Of a stretch of DNA of 64,000 bases, positions 24,024-37,374 are shown piece after piece. The translations under genes and the position numbers were made by a program. Position 1 is the stretch's first letter. Each line of letters opens with the position of its first letter. This DNA comes from Prostheceraeus crozeri (lineage: Eukaryota > Platyhelminthes > Polycladida > Euryleptidae). The stretch is from assembly GCA_907163375.1 (NCBI GenBank), contig CAJQUW010007090.1:248001-312000 (forward strand), read 5' to 3'. Under the pieces are notes generated by a model that searched no databases, was not told the origin of the DNA, and was given only the letters and a program-made list of their open reading frames with translations.

Positions 24024-26727
24024 AACTGCAAAGAAACAAATGGTTGACGACTGACTGCAAATTGGAGGGAAGCATCAGATAAGCCTATAATACTCTATAA
24101 AATCAGCGCTTTTCAACACGAATTGACTAAAATGTAATTGTTTGAATGTGGACCAAGAAGACTTTTTGACGAATTTTAAAATCACACAGAACAGCAAATA
24201 TCGGTTATGCTGAGAGGAACATTTTGAAAATGTCTCTATCGATTTTGGGGTGCGACCAATAGGGACGTGAGCTGCAGTTATAATTGTACATTTTCAAGGT
24301 TTTTAACTAATAGTAATCAATTATTTATTTATGAAAAATAAATTACACTGTAAGTGTTCCGTCCGCATGAAAACTTGAGACATCAATGATGATGTCAAAC
24401 AGATATGAAAAAGTGGTCGTTCTTCAAATCATCATCTCATTGACAGCTTCATCTTGACAAGCCTGTGGCTGAGTGAAATTTCTACTTTCACATCTGCGAC
24501 AAACAGGCTGCTACAGTGCTCAATATCGAAAAGAAATAATCACCATTGTCGTCGACATCGACGCGATTTCCTGATATCTGTATGATTTCCATTGTGTTCG
24601 CTTAAGAACAGTAAAAGTGTAGTAGATTTTACTTTTTCTGCTAGTGATCGATCTCAGATCAGAAATATAAGGTATTTCGTAGAAATATACTTGGATTTCG
24701 TCTCAGTTTGACTGACATCAATGTTGCTGAATTGAGTACCGTATCATTAATGTTGGAATCTTGTGTTCATTACATGAGATGAAGGAATCATTGACCGGAT
24801 GTTTATCTTTGACCTAACTCCGAAGCCATTGATTTTCGAAGTTCCATCAACGACTTCGAAATGCATAGAATATTAAGTTCTATTTGGTTAACTCCAATTG
24901 TAATAAAAAATTGTTTGTACTTTCTAAGTAATGAATTATCTGTAACCATGGTGAAAAAATGAACAATATTGTATAATAAAATATAATGAAATTAAGCTTA
25001 TAAATACATCACACACAATATCTCGAATTTCGTCTGAGATTATAACTAAATTGCAGTGTAGGCCATTTACAGACAGTTATTTTTGTTTTCCACTTATTCA
25101 TCAATTTTCTCAGTAACGTACACGCCTTCGATTAACACGCTCCTATCTCTATCGAGATTTTCTTTCCCAGTCAACTTACTGACCCTTCATACTCCAATTT
25201 TCTCATAAGCTTTGTCTAATCGACAGTGTTCGCGAAGAGGGAATGACCATTTACTGTCAGCCTTACACTATCTACTATGGACAATTAACGATAATGACTC
25301 ATGACCTCGACATTTAAAATGAACAGCTCTTCAAAACCGTCGTCACTTGCATCATTAACAGGTCGAGAAATTGTTTTGCTCAGTTATTATTTGCAGTTGT
25401 TGGGAATGACAAATTGGTGCTGCTATATGCTACATGACGAATTAATGCTGCATAGCAACAATTATTCGCAATTGTCACAGTCAATTGAACACGAGAATAT
25501 ATGATGACGTTTAAACCTAACTATTCCTCTGGGGTCTCAGACAGTGCCAACATGGTCATAAATTGTTGAATCACATCGATGCATTCAGTTCGAATGCCCT
25601 CCCTCTGGCGATTTCGAGCACAAAAACCGCAAGCTAAAGTCATTACGCTGCAGATATCAGTAGTTTAGACGTAGAGAAAATAATTGTGATAAAAGTTTAG
25701 AATTTCTGGACTTTCTATTTCATCGGTTCAGACATAAGATCGAACTGAATTGGTATTTGGGGCATCAATACTCTTCAATAAATTTCACATTTTAAGATGA
25801 ATACTATTTTTCCAAGTCATATATTATTTGACATACGATTTCTAGCGAAACTGACTTGAACTTCTTATGAGCTCTTTGCCATTTGTAACCGGCGATCTGC
25901 TTGACCATCAATTCAAAATCTGTTTGCATTTATGCTATCTGACAACAGTTTCCGTCTACATCTACACACACCTGTATGGACACACCGACACCAGAAGAGC
26001 TCAAAGTCTTTCCACACGATTTCCACGTCACTCCAAACCTCGGCTCAAAGATGATTACATCTTTTTCACATGATTTTTTTCTATAGAATGTCTATGTTAA
26101 ATATACATACAATTTGTGACGACAGTTCCGCATAATTCAGCTTCTTCAGTTAAGACCATTTACTATGTTTTTTCATGCATAAAGTCTGATAAAGTGATTG
26201 CTTTCCTTAGTATTCAAATTTGTTTTCATTTTATGAAGTTATAGTCAGCTTTTGAAGTATCATAAGTTTTAAAGTATGTTTCACTCTCAATATGCGACTC
26301 TATTCTCCAAAATAGTGCTTTGTTTCTAACCGAAATTACTTAATTCATCATTGAGACATCATCGTGACTTCAATTGATATTTGAAGCATGTCTCATGTCT
26401 GAGGTGATGAAATGTTTGAATAATATAGAACTGGAAAATAAGAAGTCGCTGTAAATGTCTTATATATGTCATATACATGTATTTGGGATTACTTACGGCA
26501 AATTATTGATGTATCCAGGATTACGGCACCTTACTTTCCTCACCAATGCCTTGTTCCAATAGAAAATAAAGCACTGTTTTCAAATAGAAAACATGCTTTA
26601 TATCAGATAGAGTAGTTTATCCTTATACTTTGAGAAAATAAAGCAGTCAGACCTTCGGGCTTCGGGCTTCGTCCTCTGAAAGCATTCGAAATAGGTAGGC
26701 CTACTCTATAATACATGCTGTATTTTG

Positions 26728-26792
26728 TTGACTAGCTATGGCATGATGTAAACCGAGCCGTAGGCGAGTTTCATGTGTCATAGCTGGTCAAT
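26728..26792. repeat. Imperfect hairpin with GC-rich loop
   Basis: ttgactagctatggcatgat at 26728 pairs imperfectly with tcatgtgtcatagctggtca near 26771-26792. The loop holds aaccgagccgtaggcgag. Nearby at 26650-26670 is a duplicated cttcgggcttcggg motif. Confidence 0.6.
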
Positions 26793-28696
26793 AAAAGTAG
26801 TATACACATGTGTATACAAAATGATGTATCTTATAATCTTATAACACCATAGAAGGAAGTGTCATATTACACTGACTCTATTCGCATTAACGGTTATCTA
26901 TGTACATATTGGAGCAATTTTCCCTACTGCTGCAAAATGTCAGGTTAGAGATTTACACAGAGAACTTCCCCACGAGGTTGATAGCATAGGAATTGTTCGA
27001 CCTCCGATTGTCATCATTAAAGACCTCTTCGGATGGGTATTATTCATATATTATATGAAACAATAACTGGAATCGCAGAATGTAATAAGACTGGAATAGA
27101 TGGAATAGACTGGAAGCATGATGACAATGATGTGTCCTATGAGTAAGTATCATAGAATGGAAGTTTTATCTTGATAGCGGAATAACCATGAATTTTAAGG
27201 AACAGAGAAAATTGAATATTATACGAGTATGTTAGTTTGCATAGAAATATTTATATCTTTGCTCACATAAATCAATGCTCCGGATGTACTTACAAACATA
27301 CTGCCAAATAAATCGATGTGTTTGAGTTTAACCGAAAAGCTGAAACCTTGCTTGACGAATTAAAAATATATGTACAATTGTCAAAGCGTGGGTAATTGCA
27401 TCCAATGAAAGGCACCGACCACCAATATACTTGCTTGTCATGCGACTCATTCAAAAAGTGATCTTTAGCTCAAGCTTACAAAAGCGTCTTTTAACTCTAC
27501 CTACAATAGTAAATTTGTCGAAATGCGCTTCTGGAATTCGATATCAGCGTTTTGAGCTATACTGCTGCTATGCTTGATATGCTTATCAGATATCATTTTC
27601 CAATCTTACTACTCTTCTAATGTGACAAATATTGCTAAAAAACTCCGATCTCAACATCTTCAATGACATATGACTGCGAGCATAATGTAATGCACTTCAG
27701 GCAGCTATACATTGCGACACGAGCAGGTAGTGAAAGTACATTGATGTCCTTTACAAAGGTAGGGTAAATGACCAACTCAATGCACGATAAAAGATGACTG
27801 TCGTGCGGCTGGTTGTCATGTACATTTCAGATTGATGATCCGTAACAAAACATCAGATACATCAGATACAGCGTGTTCTTCAGTATAAATGATAACAATC
27901 TCAGTCACGCAGCATGACCACATACAATCTGAGGAAGCATAATATTTCACTGAGAAAACGAAACCCATTAATGCCGAAATTCATTTTTTAACATATTTTG
28001 TGTTTTTATAAAAGATTTGCATTGTAAGTATAGGATTTACATATAAAAAGTAAAATATCAAATCTTCAAAGCACTTTTGGCCTTCTCATACCTCTCGCAG
28101 GAAATCCGGCAGTACACCGCACATGTTTTTCTGCTATGAATATGAAATAGTGTATGTGTACATATTCTCTATCAAATATCGAGACAGTTTCCTAAACATA
28201 ATGGTTTCTTATACAAGAGCGGCTGTGTATGCTGTTTGTGTGATAATATATGCAACCCCCATTGAACAACCTGCTGTGGCATCCGGTAGTATGGAATCTT
28301 TATATAAATACTGAATATGAAGCTGCACAAGTGCGCATTAATTATCATAATGATCATTTATTAGATGAATGGTGCATTTACCATTTATGTTCATTACTTT
28401 TAATCTGTTAGTTTGCATTCATGCACTAAGTGGTAAAAGCTTATACATGTACTAATTCTACATTGCATATTGAATATAATACAGTCTACAAATAGGTCGA
28501 ATAAATTTGATTTAGCACGTGGAGACAATAAGCGATTTTGTGACAGAGACAAAAGCCCATTTCTTCCAAAGCCAAATCACCTACTCTTGATTCGAGCAAC
28601 AAATGTATCAACATATTGCAAGTGTGTGATAAAGTTTTGAAGCACAGCAACTGTACCGCGAACACAACATTTTCCCACTGAATTATTGTTCAATTT

Positions 28697-28906
28697 GATT
28701 GAGTTCAGAACATCAACTTCGAGAAACTTCGAGCTGAGTCACATGATTCAGTATTTGATGCTTGAGAGCCTCTACAAAACGAGCAAATTTCATGTTTTGA
28801 CTTAATTTTGGCGATTTTACTCATTTTGTAGAGGCTCTCAAGCATCAAATACTGAATCATGTGACTCAGTTCGAAGTTGCTAGAAGTTGATGTTTTGAAC
28901 TCAATC
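28697..28906. repeat. Long near-perfect inverted repeat
   Basis: The left arm (28697-28783, starting gattgagttcagaacatcaa) and right arm (28820-28906, ending gaactcaatc) are both 87 bases and match at all but a few positions. The loop is 36 bases. The central 45 bases of each arm, around gattcagtatttgatgcttg, are identical. It has the form of a fold-back or MITE-type element. Flanking target duplications were not identified. Confidence 0.92.
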
Positions 28907-29192
28907 ATGTTTCAAATTTCATGGAATTCTGATAAATAGTCTCTTTTCTGCAAAAGAAAATGTGTGGACATTGCCAAGTGTTTCACAATCCATAGATACT
29001 TCTTAAATTCTACCATTGGATTCCAATGGGAATCGCTTGACCTTACCTATAACCGAAAGCGACTGGCTGTGACACTCAAGAATTTGATTCTTGTATTCAG
29101 CGTTTCACGATCTACAAATCCATGTTATTAAGCCCTTTGTGCGCGAATTAAGGAAGAAAGTGTCAGTAGCTCCCAGACTAATAGCAGTAGCC

Positions 29193-29351
29193 GAAACTTC
29201 GCACAATTTGGCGTGTTTAATGTTGAACTGGCTGCTCTTTGTTCGATTCCTACGGTATTATGTCAGCAGATTGTGCCATTTCATTAGCGCTGCAGATTCC
29301 AATACTTCCTTTCTAGTCAAACAGAAGAAGAGGCGACCTGTCAAATTCTGT
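29193..29351. repeat. 159-bp repeat, copy 1
   Basis: The stretch from gaaacttcgcacaatttggc to cctgtcaaattctg matches 31810-31964 at roughly nine of ten positions. A SINE-type tail starts 10 bases after this copy. Confidence 0.85.
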
Positions 29352-29360
29352 GATCACAAC

Positions 29361-29431
29361 GCTCCAGATAAAAGTCTGACTATGTCAGCACCGTCCAAGC
29401 CCATGGTATGGAGGATTAGTGACGTTAAAAC
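29361..29431 (+). mobile_element. SINE 3' tail fragment
   Basis: gctccagataaaagtctgac, then tatgtcagcaccgtccaagc and gtatgg..gtgacgttaaaac, match the 3' half of the SINE at 32671-32852. The tRNA-like head is absent. The 159-bp repeat stands directly in front instead. Confidence 0.75.
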
Positions 29432-31809
29432 ATTATTTCTTGCATGCATGAAGAAGTACATTTCTCTACATGGATAAAATGTGTATGTTATTATTCCGCA
29501 AAAGATAGTGGAAGTTACGTAATCGGATAATAGCCGTGACAATTTTATCAGCCAGCACATGTCATCTGCCACTGAAAAACTTCGATGATCATTAGTGATT
29601 AAGTCTATGATCGGCAATGATATCATTTTATTTTTGTACTATTTTTGTACTTTTTGTATAATGAAAATATACTATTTTTAGTGAAGTATGCGTAGGCCAA
29701 TACGGTATATAGATCTAGTCATACGAATTTTTCGATTTACACTGTTACCATGCTACTTTTACTGCTCTTAGCAATGAAATTAAAATTTGATTGCATATAG
29801 TACCGATATATTCCAAATAATGGAAGACGAAGAAAGCAGTTTAGTCATACAAAACTCCGTGTATATCAAAAGTTAGGTAGGGCCTATGGCCTATGCATTG
29901 GACATCACAAGTTTTGATTTGAGCGCTATACACTCGAATTGCAAATATGCCTACAATATGCAGTTGGTTAGGCCAACAGTATCTTAAACACGAAAAAAGG
30001 CAAAAAATATTTAGATTACATTTAAACTCCGCGCTATATTTGTGTGAGTCACATCTGCTTCTTAGCGACCTGCAGTCCTGCATTGCTTGGCATGTGTGAT
30101 AGGAAGCTTGACAGACAATAGCCTGTTGGTTTTCGCTACATGAATCAACCGGTGGGGAAGGACATAGGTAGAACAAACGAAAGGGAAAAATTACTTCAAT
30201 ACAAAATGCGAAGAATCTATGATTAGAAAATATAATGGAACAAAACTTATTGATGATATCATTTTATCATTGCCGATCTTTTAATTTAGTTGTGTACTAA
30301 ATTCTGAGTATTCTGAGTTTTCTGTTGTGTACTAATTTTCTCAGTTAAATCTGTCGCTCGGAAACAAAATTTTCTAATTTCTTTTCATTTCCTATTAAGA
30401 AATAATTTGGACTGTGTGAGGAATACTGTTCGCAGTCTGGGGTATGTTTTACCTGCAGTATAGATAAAAATCAAATTACAGAACATTCATTTATATCTGA
30501 AAATCTGAAGTAAAACATTCAAATGAACTTTTATCAGATAAGCTGGAAAAAGAAGCAGCAGTGGTTACTAAATATCCCCGCGCTTACGCATCAATCCATG
30601 TTGAAACTGACAAATGTTATGAAATTCTAACCTTCACTACGACTCGACGATGCTTATCACAGTCTGTCTCGAAAACAGTAGCTTCACGTTCATTAGGTGA
30701 CATACGGCGACAAGTGTTCTACTTATTAATTTCACCGTTTTCACAGACTACGAATGTTAATTTCCAATTTCTCAGAGTTGAAAGTGCCGACTATTCATAC
30801 AAGCTCTCGACCTGCCAACGCGTCCCGTTTCGGTATCAGAAATCGGACTTGATATTTTCTAAAATTTTAATGCCATGAAAATAAGCAGAACTTTTTTGGT
30901 AACTTATCCTTTGACGACCTAAAATACGGTCATACAAACAACACTTGCAGTGCGATTTGAACATTTTTCCCGCCTAGACTGACAATCACTATCTTGCAGA
31001 TCTTCGTTGCACATAAACTATATCGTAGGTTGTGTTCAGACAGATAGGTGCACAGAAATCATCGGAGAGATGTAACAGGAAATGATGAATGCATGTTTCA
31101 AGCGTTACCTCTAACAGTAAGAGAATTTTTATCGAACTTTTCAGTATTGAAAGGTATGAGCGAACTAATCAACACACCTGCGTTCGAAAGCCAGTTAATT
31201 AATCGAGCATTTTGATGTTTACTTAATTCTGCGCATTGTACAATTCAGATGCACGTGTGGAGAAATCTACCATTTGTCAGTGTAAGTTTCCGCAGGCAAA
31301 CGTCCGATGACAGTTTGCTCTGCTTCGGTTACCCACTTTATGAAGTTTAATAATGCTTCATCGTCAGTCCTGTCAATTTGTTGGACACATGTGTTTCAGC
31401 TGGCGTAAATTGCAAATGCAAAAAAACAGACGAAGACTTATGAGACCGCCGAATTAGATTGTTTAAGCATGTCACTTTGCTAGAAATCCAAACTGATTCA
31501 AAACGAAGTCACAGGCAGGAACTTGCTAAGTGGACAAAAAGAAAGTTTTAATGCCTTATTAAGATGGGAAAAATAATCGGGCGTCGCTTGCGGATTGCTC
31601 TGAATTCCTTCAAAATGCTCCGATGGCTACGATTCCTTGGGATTCGAAGGATTCAGATCATTACGCAAATGTTTGCTCGATAATGTCGGTCCCTCCGATT
31701 ATTATGAAGAAAGATAGCATGCGCACGAAAAAAACGTTCACATACTTCTCTGTAGAACTTGACATCGTCTGCGCCTCTTTGCTGTGTGATCCGGTTGATA
31801 ACAGTCACT

Positions 31810-31964
31810 GAAACTTTGCACAATTTGGCGTGTTTAATGTTTATCTGACTGATCATTGTTCGATTCCTATGGTATTGTCAGCAGATTGTAGCATTTCATT
31901 AGCGTTGCATCTTCCAGTGCTTCCTTTCTAGTCAAACAGAAGAAGAGACGACCTGTCAAACTCT
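31810..31964. repeat. 159-bp repeat, copy 2
   Basis: Partner of 29193-29351 in direct orientation. It is followed by different sequence, so the repeat unit ends at about 31964. Confidence 0.85.
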
Positions 31965-32670
31965 TAGAGACATGCCGTAAAATCTTCAATAGACCATCAC
32001 CTTCTACATCTTGGGAGTAGAAATAGTAGTTAGCTTGCTAAGAAATTCGACTGTGAATAGGGCTTGCAATTAATTTACCATTTATAACCGCTTATTCGCT
32101 GCATATTCCCACGATTGCCTAATATGCAGTGACCAGGTAAGCCGTTAATTATTGGCAATGGTGATTAAGACATATAGCCTTTTAGCATCCCGCATGACAA
32201 AAATTCTTCTTTCATTTGTAATCTTTCAAGAATAACATTTGTTTCGTGCATTGTATGGTTCTCACTGAATTTTCATAGATTTTATATGATTAATGTATTT
32301 TTGTTATAAAGTGACTTTTTTCGAACGGCGTAGCCTGGAAATTTCTACACGGAAGTTTCTGGCTGATTGGGTAGTCTCAGAGAGAGTCTTTCCTGTGGAA
32401 ACTCCTCTAGAAACTCTCCCTAATGACTGTATCTCTTCTGACTTACCCATAAGATATATTCAGCCTAAACCGTTTATAATTCTTAGAGTTATTTATATTA
32501 TTTCTTAGAGTCCACAAATTCGCTAACTGACTGTATATCATTGATATCACCAAGCGAATAACATCACAAATTTTCAAAAAAGGTACCTTAAAATTATTCA
32601 AGTATGTCTTCAAGCTCAATCCGTACAAATGAACTCATCATTAAATATCACATGCAATGATTTCATTTTG

Positions 32671-32852
32671 TGGTGTCCGTGGCACTGTGGTTAAGTGCTT
32701 GGCCTAGCGATCTTTTGGTCCAGAGATCGAGCCCCGAAGGTGTCATTGGAAGTGGGCAGGAAGGGCATCGGGACTGACTACAGCGCTCCATAAATCTGAC
32801 TATGTCAGCACCGTCCAAGCCCCAAGTATGGGGAGCAGTGACGTAAAAGCTT
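32671..32852 (+). mobile_element. tRNA-derived SINE with target duplications
   Basis: The 182-bp insertion is flanked by 16-bp direct repeats, caatgatttcatt followed by ttg or ctg (32655-32670 and 32853-32868, one mismatch). The head has an A box (GTGGCACTGTGGTTAAG) and a degenerate B box (agagatcgagcccc). The body carries gggcaggaagggcatc and a tail with tatgtcagcaccgtccaagc. The target duplication marks it as a LINE-mobilised insertion. It sits next to exon F on the opposite strand. Confidence 0.9.
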
Positions 32853-32886
32853 CAATGATTTCATTCTGAAAAATGATCTAACTTAC

Positions 32887-33109
32887 ACTCCAATAGGTAG
32901 TTGGTGGAGCAGCCTTTGGTTCTTTTAGGCTGCTACCTTTTAAATGAGAAGGCATACTGCGGCCTAATGAAATCCTTGACACTTCGGGTGTTGGATGAAC
33001 GCCAGCCATTTGGCGCCGTCGCATTTCTTGTTCTTCTGCTGCGCGCCTCTGTCGTTGCTCATTCTCTTTCATCCGCACAAGAGCATCATAATAATCCTGC
33101 AATTGTTCC
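32887..33109 (-). CDS. Host gene exon F: charged coiled coil then Pro/Ser linker
   Basis: The acceptor is tttgtatttcag/g and the donor is tggagt/gtaagt. The 223 bases complete a split codon and add 74 codons. The first half (around QLQDYYDALVRMKENEQRQ and RRAAEEQEMRRRQ) is a highly charged single helix or coiled coil. The second half is a flexible Ser/Pro/Lys-rich linker ending TTYWS. It leaves in phase 0, matching exon G about 10.5 kb away. A SINE with target duplications sits immediately downstream in the intron. Confidence 0.84.
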
Positions 33110-34889
33110 CTGAAATACAAATATTGTGAGCCTCAAGCAGCTGTACATTACCATTTCTGAGCAGAAAATAAGAATATTTTACATGATAACAAGAGGGAAA
33201 TCAATGAATTGAAACTTGAATAAATGAATAAATCATGTCAGTTGCGTATAATGACAAAAGATGCCGCGAGTGTTTATGATTCTATCAAGGGACTGCTGTA
33301 ACCCGTGACCCTGTTTCAGGAAAAACATAAGCTGGTCGCGTATCGCACCTTCTCGCTTGACATTTTCACAAAGACATCGGACCGGTAGAGATAATGAATT
33401 CGGTATTCATGGGAAACTCGAATGCACAGATTCTATCTCAACCGCAAATGAGTACAGGTAAAAAATCAAAAATGGGAACTAGCAAGATTAAAAGCTACTG
33501 TCATTTATGAATGGAATGTGACAAATGCATACATGCCCTTTTGCATAATTCCAATTCCATACCGCATGATAACTTTTTCCTGAATTGATATTAGCGGGGT
33601 TTTGTTCAAACTACAGTTTCATTATGGCTTTGTTTGCAGCACTTTCATACCATTCGCAATATCGATTAGCCCTCAATCTCCAAACGTCGATTCAAAACAA
33701 CAAGATGCGTGACTATGATAACAATTACACTACAGACACAATGTCGTCTAAATCTTGAAAATATACCAGGTTATTAAGCTGCATTGGGACACATCGCAGT
33801 TTGAAGGAGGTAAAAAAGGACTATCTAACTGCGTCATTTAGCTTTCAAGATTCATTATAACCAAATGTTGGTATTTAATTCTCAATTTTTCTGACAAATT
33901 ATATTGCACTCTGAAGTTCAAGTTGTTCTGAAATGTTCTGCAGAATCATAGATCGATGCATTCTATTTCACAAGATATTTGACGCTCAAATAACGGTTCA
34001 CAAAATCATCAAAGAATCCGCTTCTACTACTTAACGGTTTCTGAGTTCTGATATCCTGCACGCACATTAGTTAAAATTCTTACTCTTGAAAAACATTTAC
34101 AGTCCGCAGCGTCGGTTGTACGTCGAATTCATTTCGATTTCTAGTCATTTCACCATGCACAGTATACAAATGAATTACCAGGTTTTCAGTAAGTTTGCTT
34201 TCTCACAAAAGTTCACCCGGTGGTCATCTTTCGGAGGTCAATTTTGTAAATGTAAAATAAGCAAATATTAATTCTTTCGAAGCTTAAACAATGAAATCTT
34301 GTGGACCTTTTATTATATACTCATATCGCAGCATAAAAGATCTCAGTAGAATTGGTACTCTTCACTGTTTCTTCGTGATCAATGACATACATAGGTTAAG
34401 CCTCTAGTAGATAAGAACAGACAAGCACGAGTATATTGTACGTATATAGGACTATGTGGTAGCGGACTTTGTCCATAGAAAATGAAACAATATGATATAC
34501 GAGTATGAATATTTTAATGAAACTCAGTTTCAGTTACTTGTCAAAAAATTATTAGCTCTGTCTGTAAATGACCAGTGTATAAAACGCTGTTGTTCATAGA
34601 TAGCTCTTTCTGCAAAACACCGGTCTAGACAGCGCCGTTTTTGACAATTAGCTCTGTCTGCAAAACACATGTGTACAAAGGATATTTCGTAGTAGCATGT
34701 AAGACAGTTTTACACATGATCCTGTTCAACAATGCGGTCATTAAATGTTGCTTAGCGCAACGCCAAGGCATGGTGCAACATCGCAGGCTATACAGACCGA
34801 TCTGTGCATAATATCCCGAACGATATCTATCCACAGTAGGGGGTCGGAACATCTCACACATTCAGTTCTGACAACACTACAGTCAACAC

Positions 34890-35220
34890 ACACTCCTCTG
34901 CGCAACATTGTGGTCCACATCAACTCTCTGTGCAACATTGAGGCTCATATTACAATCCCTCTGCGCAACATTGTGGTCAATGTAATCTCTCTGCGTGTCA
35001 TTGTGGTCTACATCATCTCTCTACTCAACATTATGGTCTACATCATCTCTCTACGCAACATTGTGGTCCACATCATCTCTCCGCGCAAAATTGTGGTCCA
35101 TGTAATCTCTCTGCGCTTCATTGTGGTCCACATCAACTCTCTGCACAACATTGTGGTCCATATCAACTCTCTGTGCAGCATAGTGGCCCAAGTCATCTCT
35201 CTTCGAACCACCGTGTTCGC
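34890..35220. repeat. 30-bp minisatellite, about eleven copies
   Basis: A unit like ctctgcgcaacattgtggtc plus cacatcatct repeats every 30 bp, with one 3-bp insertion near 34955. Because unit and insertion are multiples of three, both strands stay open. This makes 213-codon plus and 108-codon minus frames with a ten-residue repeat (plus-strand consensus like LRNIVVHIIS). No feature apart from the repeat supports translation. Confidence 0.92.
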
Positions 35221-37374
35221 GCGCACCTTTCTAGGCAGTCGATGGACATCTCTCTGTGCAGCACCGCATTTGTCACCCTCACAGAACAAGGCGATCATTC
35301 TTGATCTGCGATCTCCTCCATTATTTGAGAAAGAAGCGAGATATGAATGTAAAAATGAGTTCATCTGTTCATCTCACCAAGTTTGAACAACATTTCATGC
35401 CGTCTTTCAATTGACAGACGTTCAACTCGTCAAATGATTATCTTACTGAGAATTACGTAATAGTACGGAAAATCTACATCCCACTCCAGCTGAGGGATAG
35501 GATAGCGAGATTGTGATGATTATCATCAATGCTATCCAGCTAGCCTACGACGGAAGCAGTTGGACATTCGATTTCTCTATCTTTCGTTTCGAAACAATCT
35601 GTTATATGATTGATTAGAAGAATGAGCAGAAATGACAGCATGAGCGAAAGTATCACAGTTAAGCATTAAAATCATGATATGGTTGCCAATTTCCTTCACC
35701 GATATATAATCACATCACACACATGCAAAACGGCCGTTGAAGCAGGCGCTACGAATATCAATCGATGGAATGAAGTTATAGAAATTGACACGACTGTCAT
35801 GGGGAGCATTTAGGAAAAACACGAACTGAAAGATGGATAAATTTATTTGTTTCCTTGCGGGTAAAGATAAGTTTGAGTTGAGGAAATCTATGCGATGCTT
35901 TTTAAAAAGCTTGCTAACAGAATGATATTTAATCGCAGACGATGTTGGCTTAGTTAAAAAAGTTCAATATTTATTTTCGACATCAAAAGTTAAAAATGTA
36001 ATTGAAACCAGTCTTCAAATGGAAAGGTAAGTTTCTAATTGCATCGACAATAGCGAAAATTTCAACTTGTTTCGGGAACACAGTTACGCCTGTGACAGCA
36101 ACCACCTAAATCAATTTCTATCTCACAATAAACATGGACTTTTATACAAGTTAATGTCGATGAATTAGACTGGAAGATGTACCGGTTTTAATGTGACTCA
36201 TAACAATGGGAGGACTTATTTAGGTTTAGTTTTAACGAAGCAACAACAAATTCAGCACAGGGTTTTGCAATTTGATACTGAAAGTCTGGACTTATGTCGG
36301 GAATTTCTATAATGATATGGAAAAGTAATGATTTGGGTCATATTGATAGCTGCTGCACGCATTTTGACTAGTAGAATATACGACATTCAACTAGTCAAAT
36401 CAAGAAAAAATATTAAGAACAAGTAATTCAATAAAAGAAGCGAAAAGGAAACTAAGTATTATGTATTATTGGAAAATAAGAGCTGATTGGAAAAAATCTA
36501 ATTGTACTTCCATAACTCGATAATATTTCGAGCAAAATAGGCACGCAAATTTTTTGGATGACAGAGACCGAATTGGCTTCTGCCTGTGCTGCACTAAAAG
36601 ATCACTAAATATGATTTGGTTTTCAACTTGTCCATCCTATTGCATTCATTCACTTGTAAATCCACGTGTTCAAAACACTAGCCAGAACAGACTTTCCATA
36701 CGGAAGTTACTAATAAAATCCGCTCCTGAAGATTTTCTCTGCTTATGTTGAACACGGAAAAAATTTGGTAATTATTGAAAAACAGTCGATAATTTTTGAC
36801 AGTACTACATGTTGTATTTCACGACATATGTCATGTGAAGCAAGAAATGCACACACCTCTATCAGTGATGTCATAATTTAAATTATAGATTTTATGTGGC
36901 CTAGAGAGAGTTACTTAAACAAAAAGACATGGAACATAGACTGTTGATCATGAAGTTCATGCAAAGTCAAAAATGTGAGATAATAATGGAATGATGAAGT
37001 GACGATTTATTCCGTTTTTTAATTTTTTCCGTTTTTCAACACCAAAAGTTCATGTATAGTCAAGGTTAATTGTAGGGTGTCGGTGGTGAGATTACTCAAG
37101 CCCGTACCGCGGATAGGGACGAGAAAAATTGCAAGGTTTAAAACCAAAATTACAGCGGAAGTTTACATCATACTATATACTTGCATACAATATACTCCAT
37201 ACAGATAATGTAAAAATCAGATTCTGGTGTGAATCTAATGCGAAAGTTTCGAATTCAATGGATTCAAGCAAATATTTAGAAAAACAATGAATGCTCAACT
37301 TTTGGATAGCATTAGATTGATTGTCTTGAATTTGACACAGACTTCTCGACATGACATTGACAGATCAAGATTAA

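Larger units (their letters stand above)
22328..32886 (-). other. Host intron between exons G and F (10.5 kb)
   Basis: AT-rich DNA carrying the candidate small plus-strand gene (23714-24023), fold-backs at 23506-23629, 26728-26792 and 28697-28906, a direct repeat pair (29193-29351 and 31810-31964), a SINE tail (29361-29431) and a SINE (32671-32852). Other open frames, including those near 29841-30176 and 30561-30878, lack coding character. Confidence 0.7.

Noticed and set aside
29091..29477. 128-codon plus-strand ORF
   Set aside because: It spans a 159-bp interspersed repeat and a SINE tail; the second repeat copy does not keep the frame context.
29841..30176. 111-codon Cys-rich minus-strand ORF
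   Set aside because: No signal peptide or regular cysteine spacing, and no splice sites or promoter were seen; likely chance.
34745..35386. 213-codon plus-strand ORF
   Set aside because: Openness follows from a 30-bp tandem repeat, and the opposite strand is open too. There is no start context, domain or codon structure outside the repeat.
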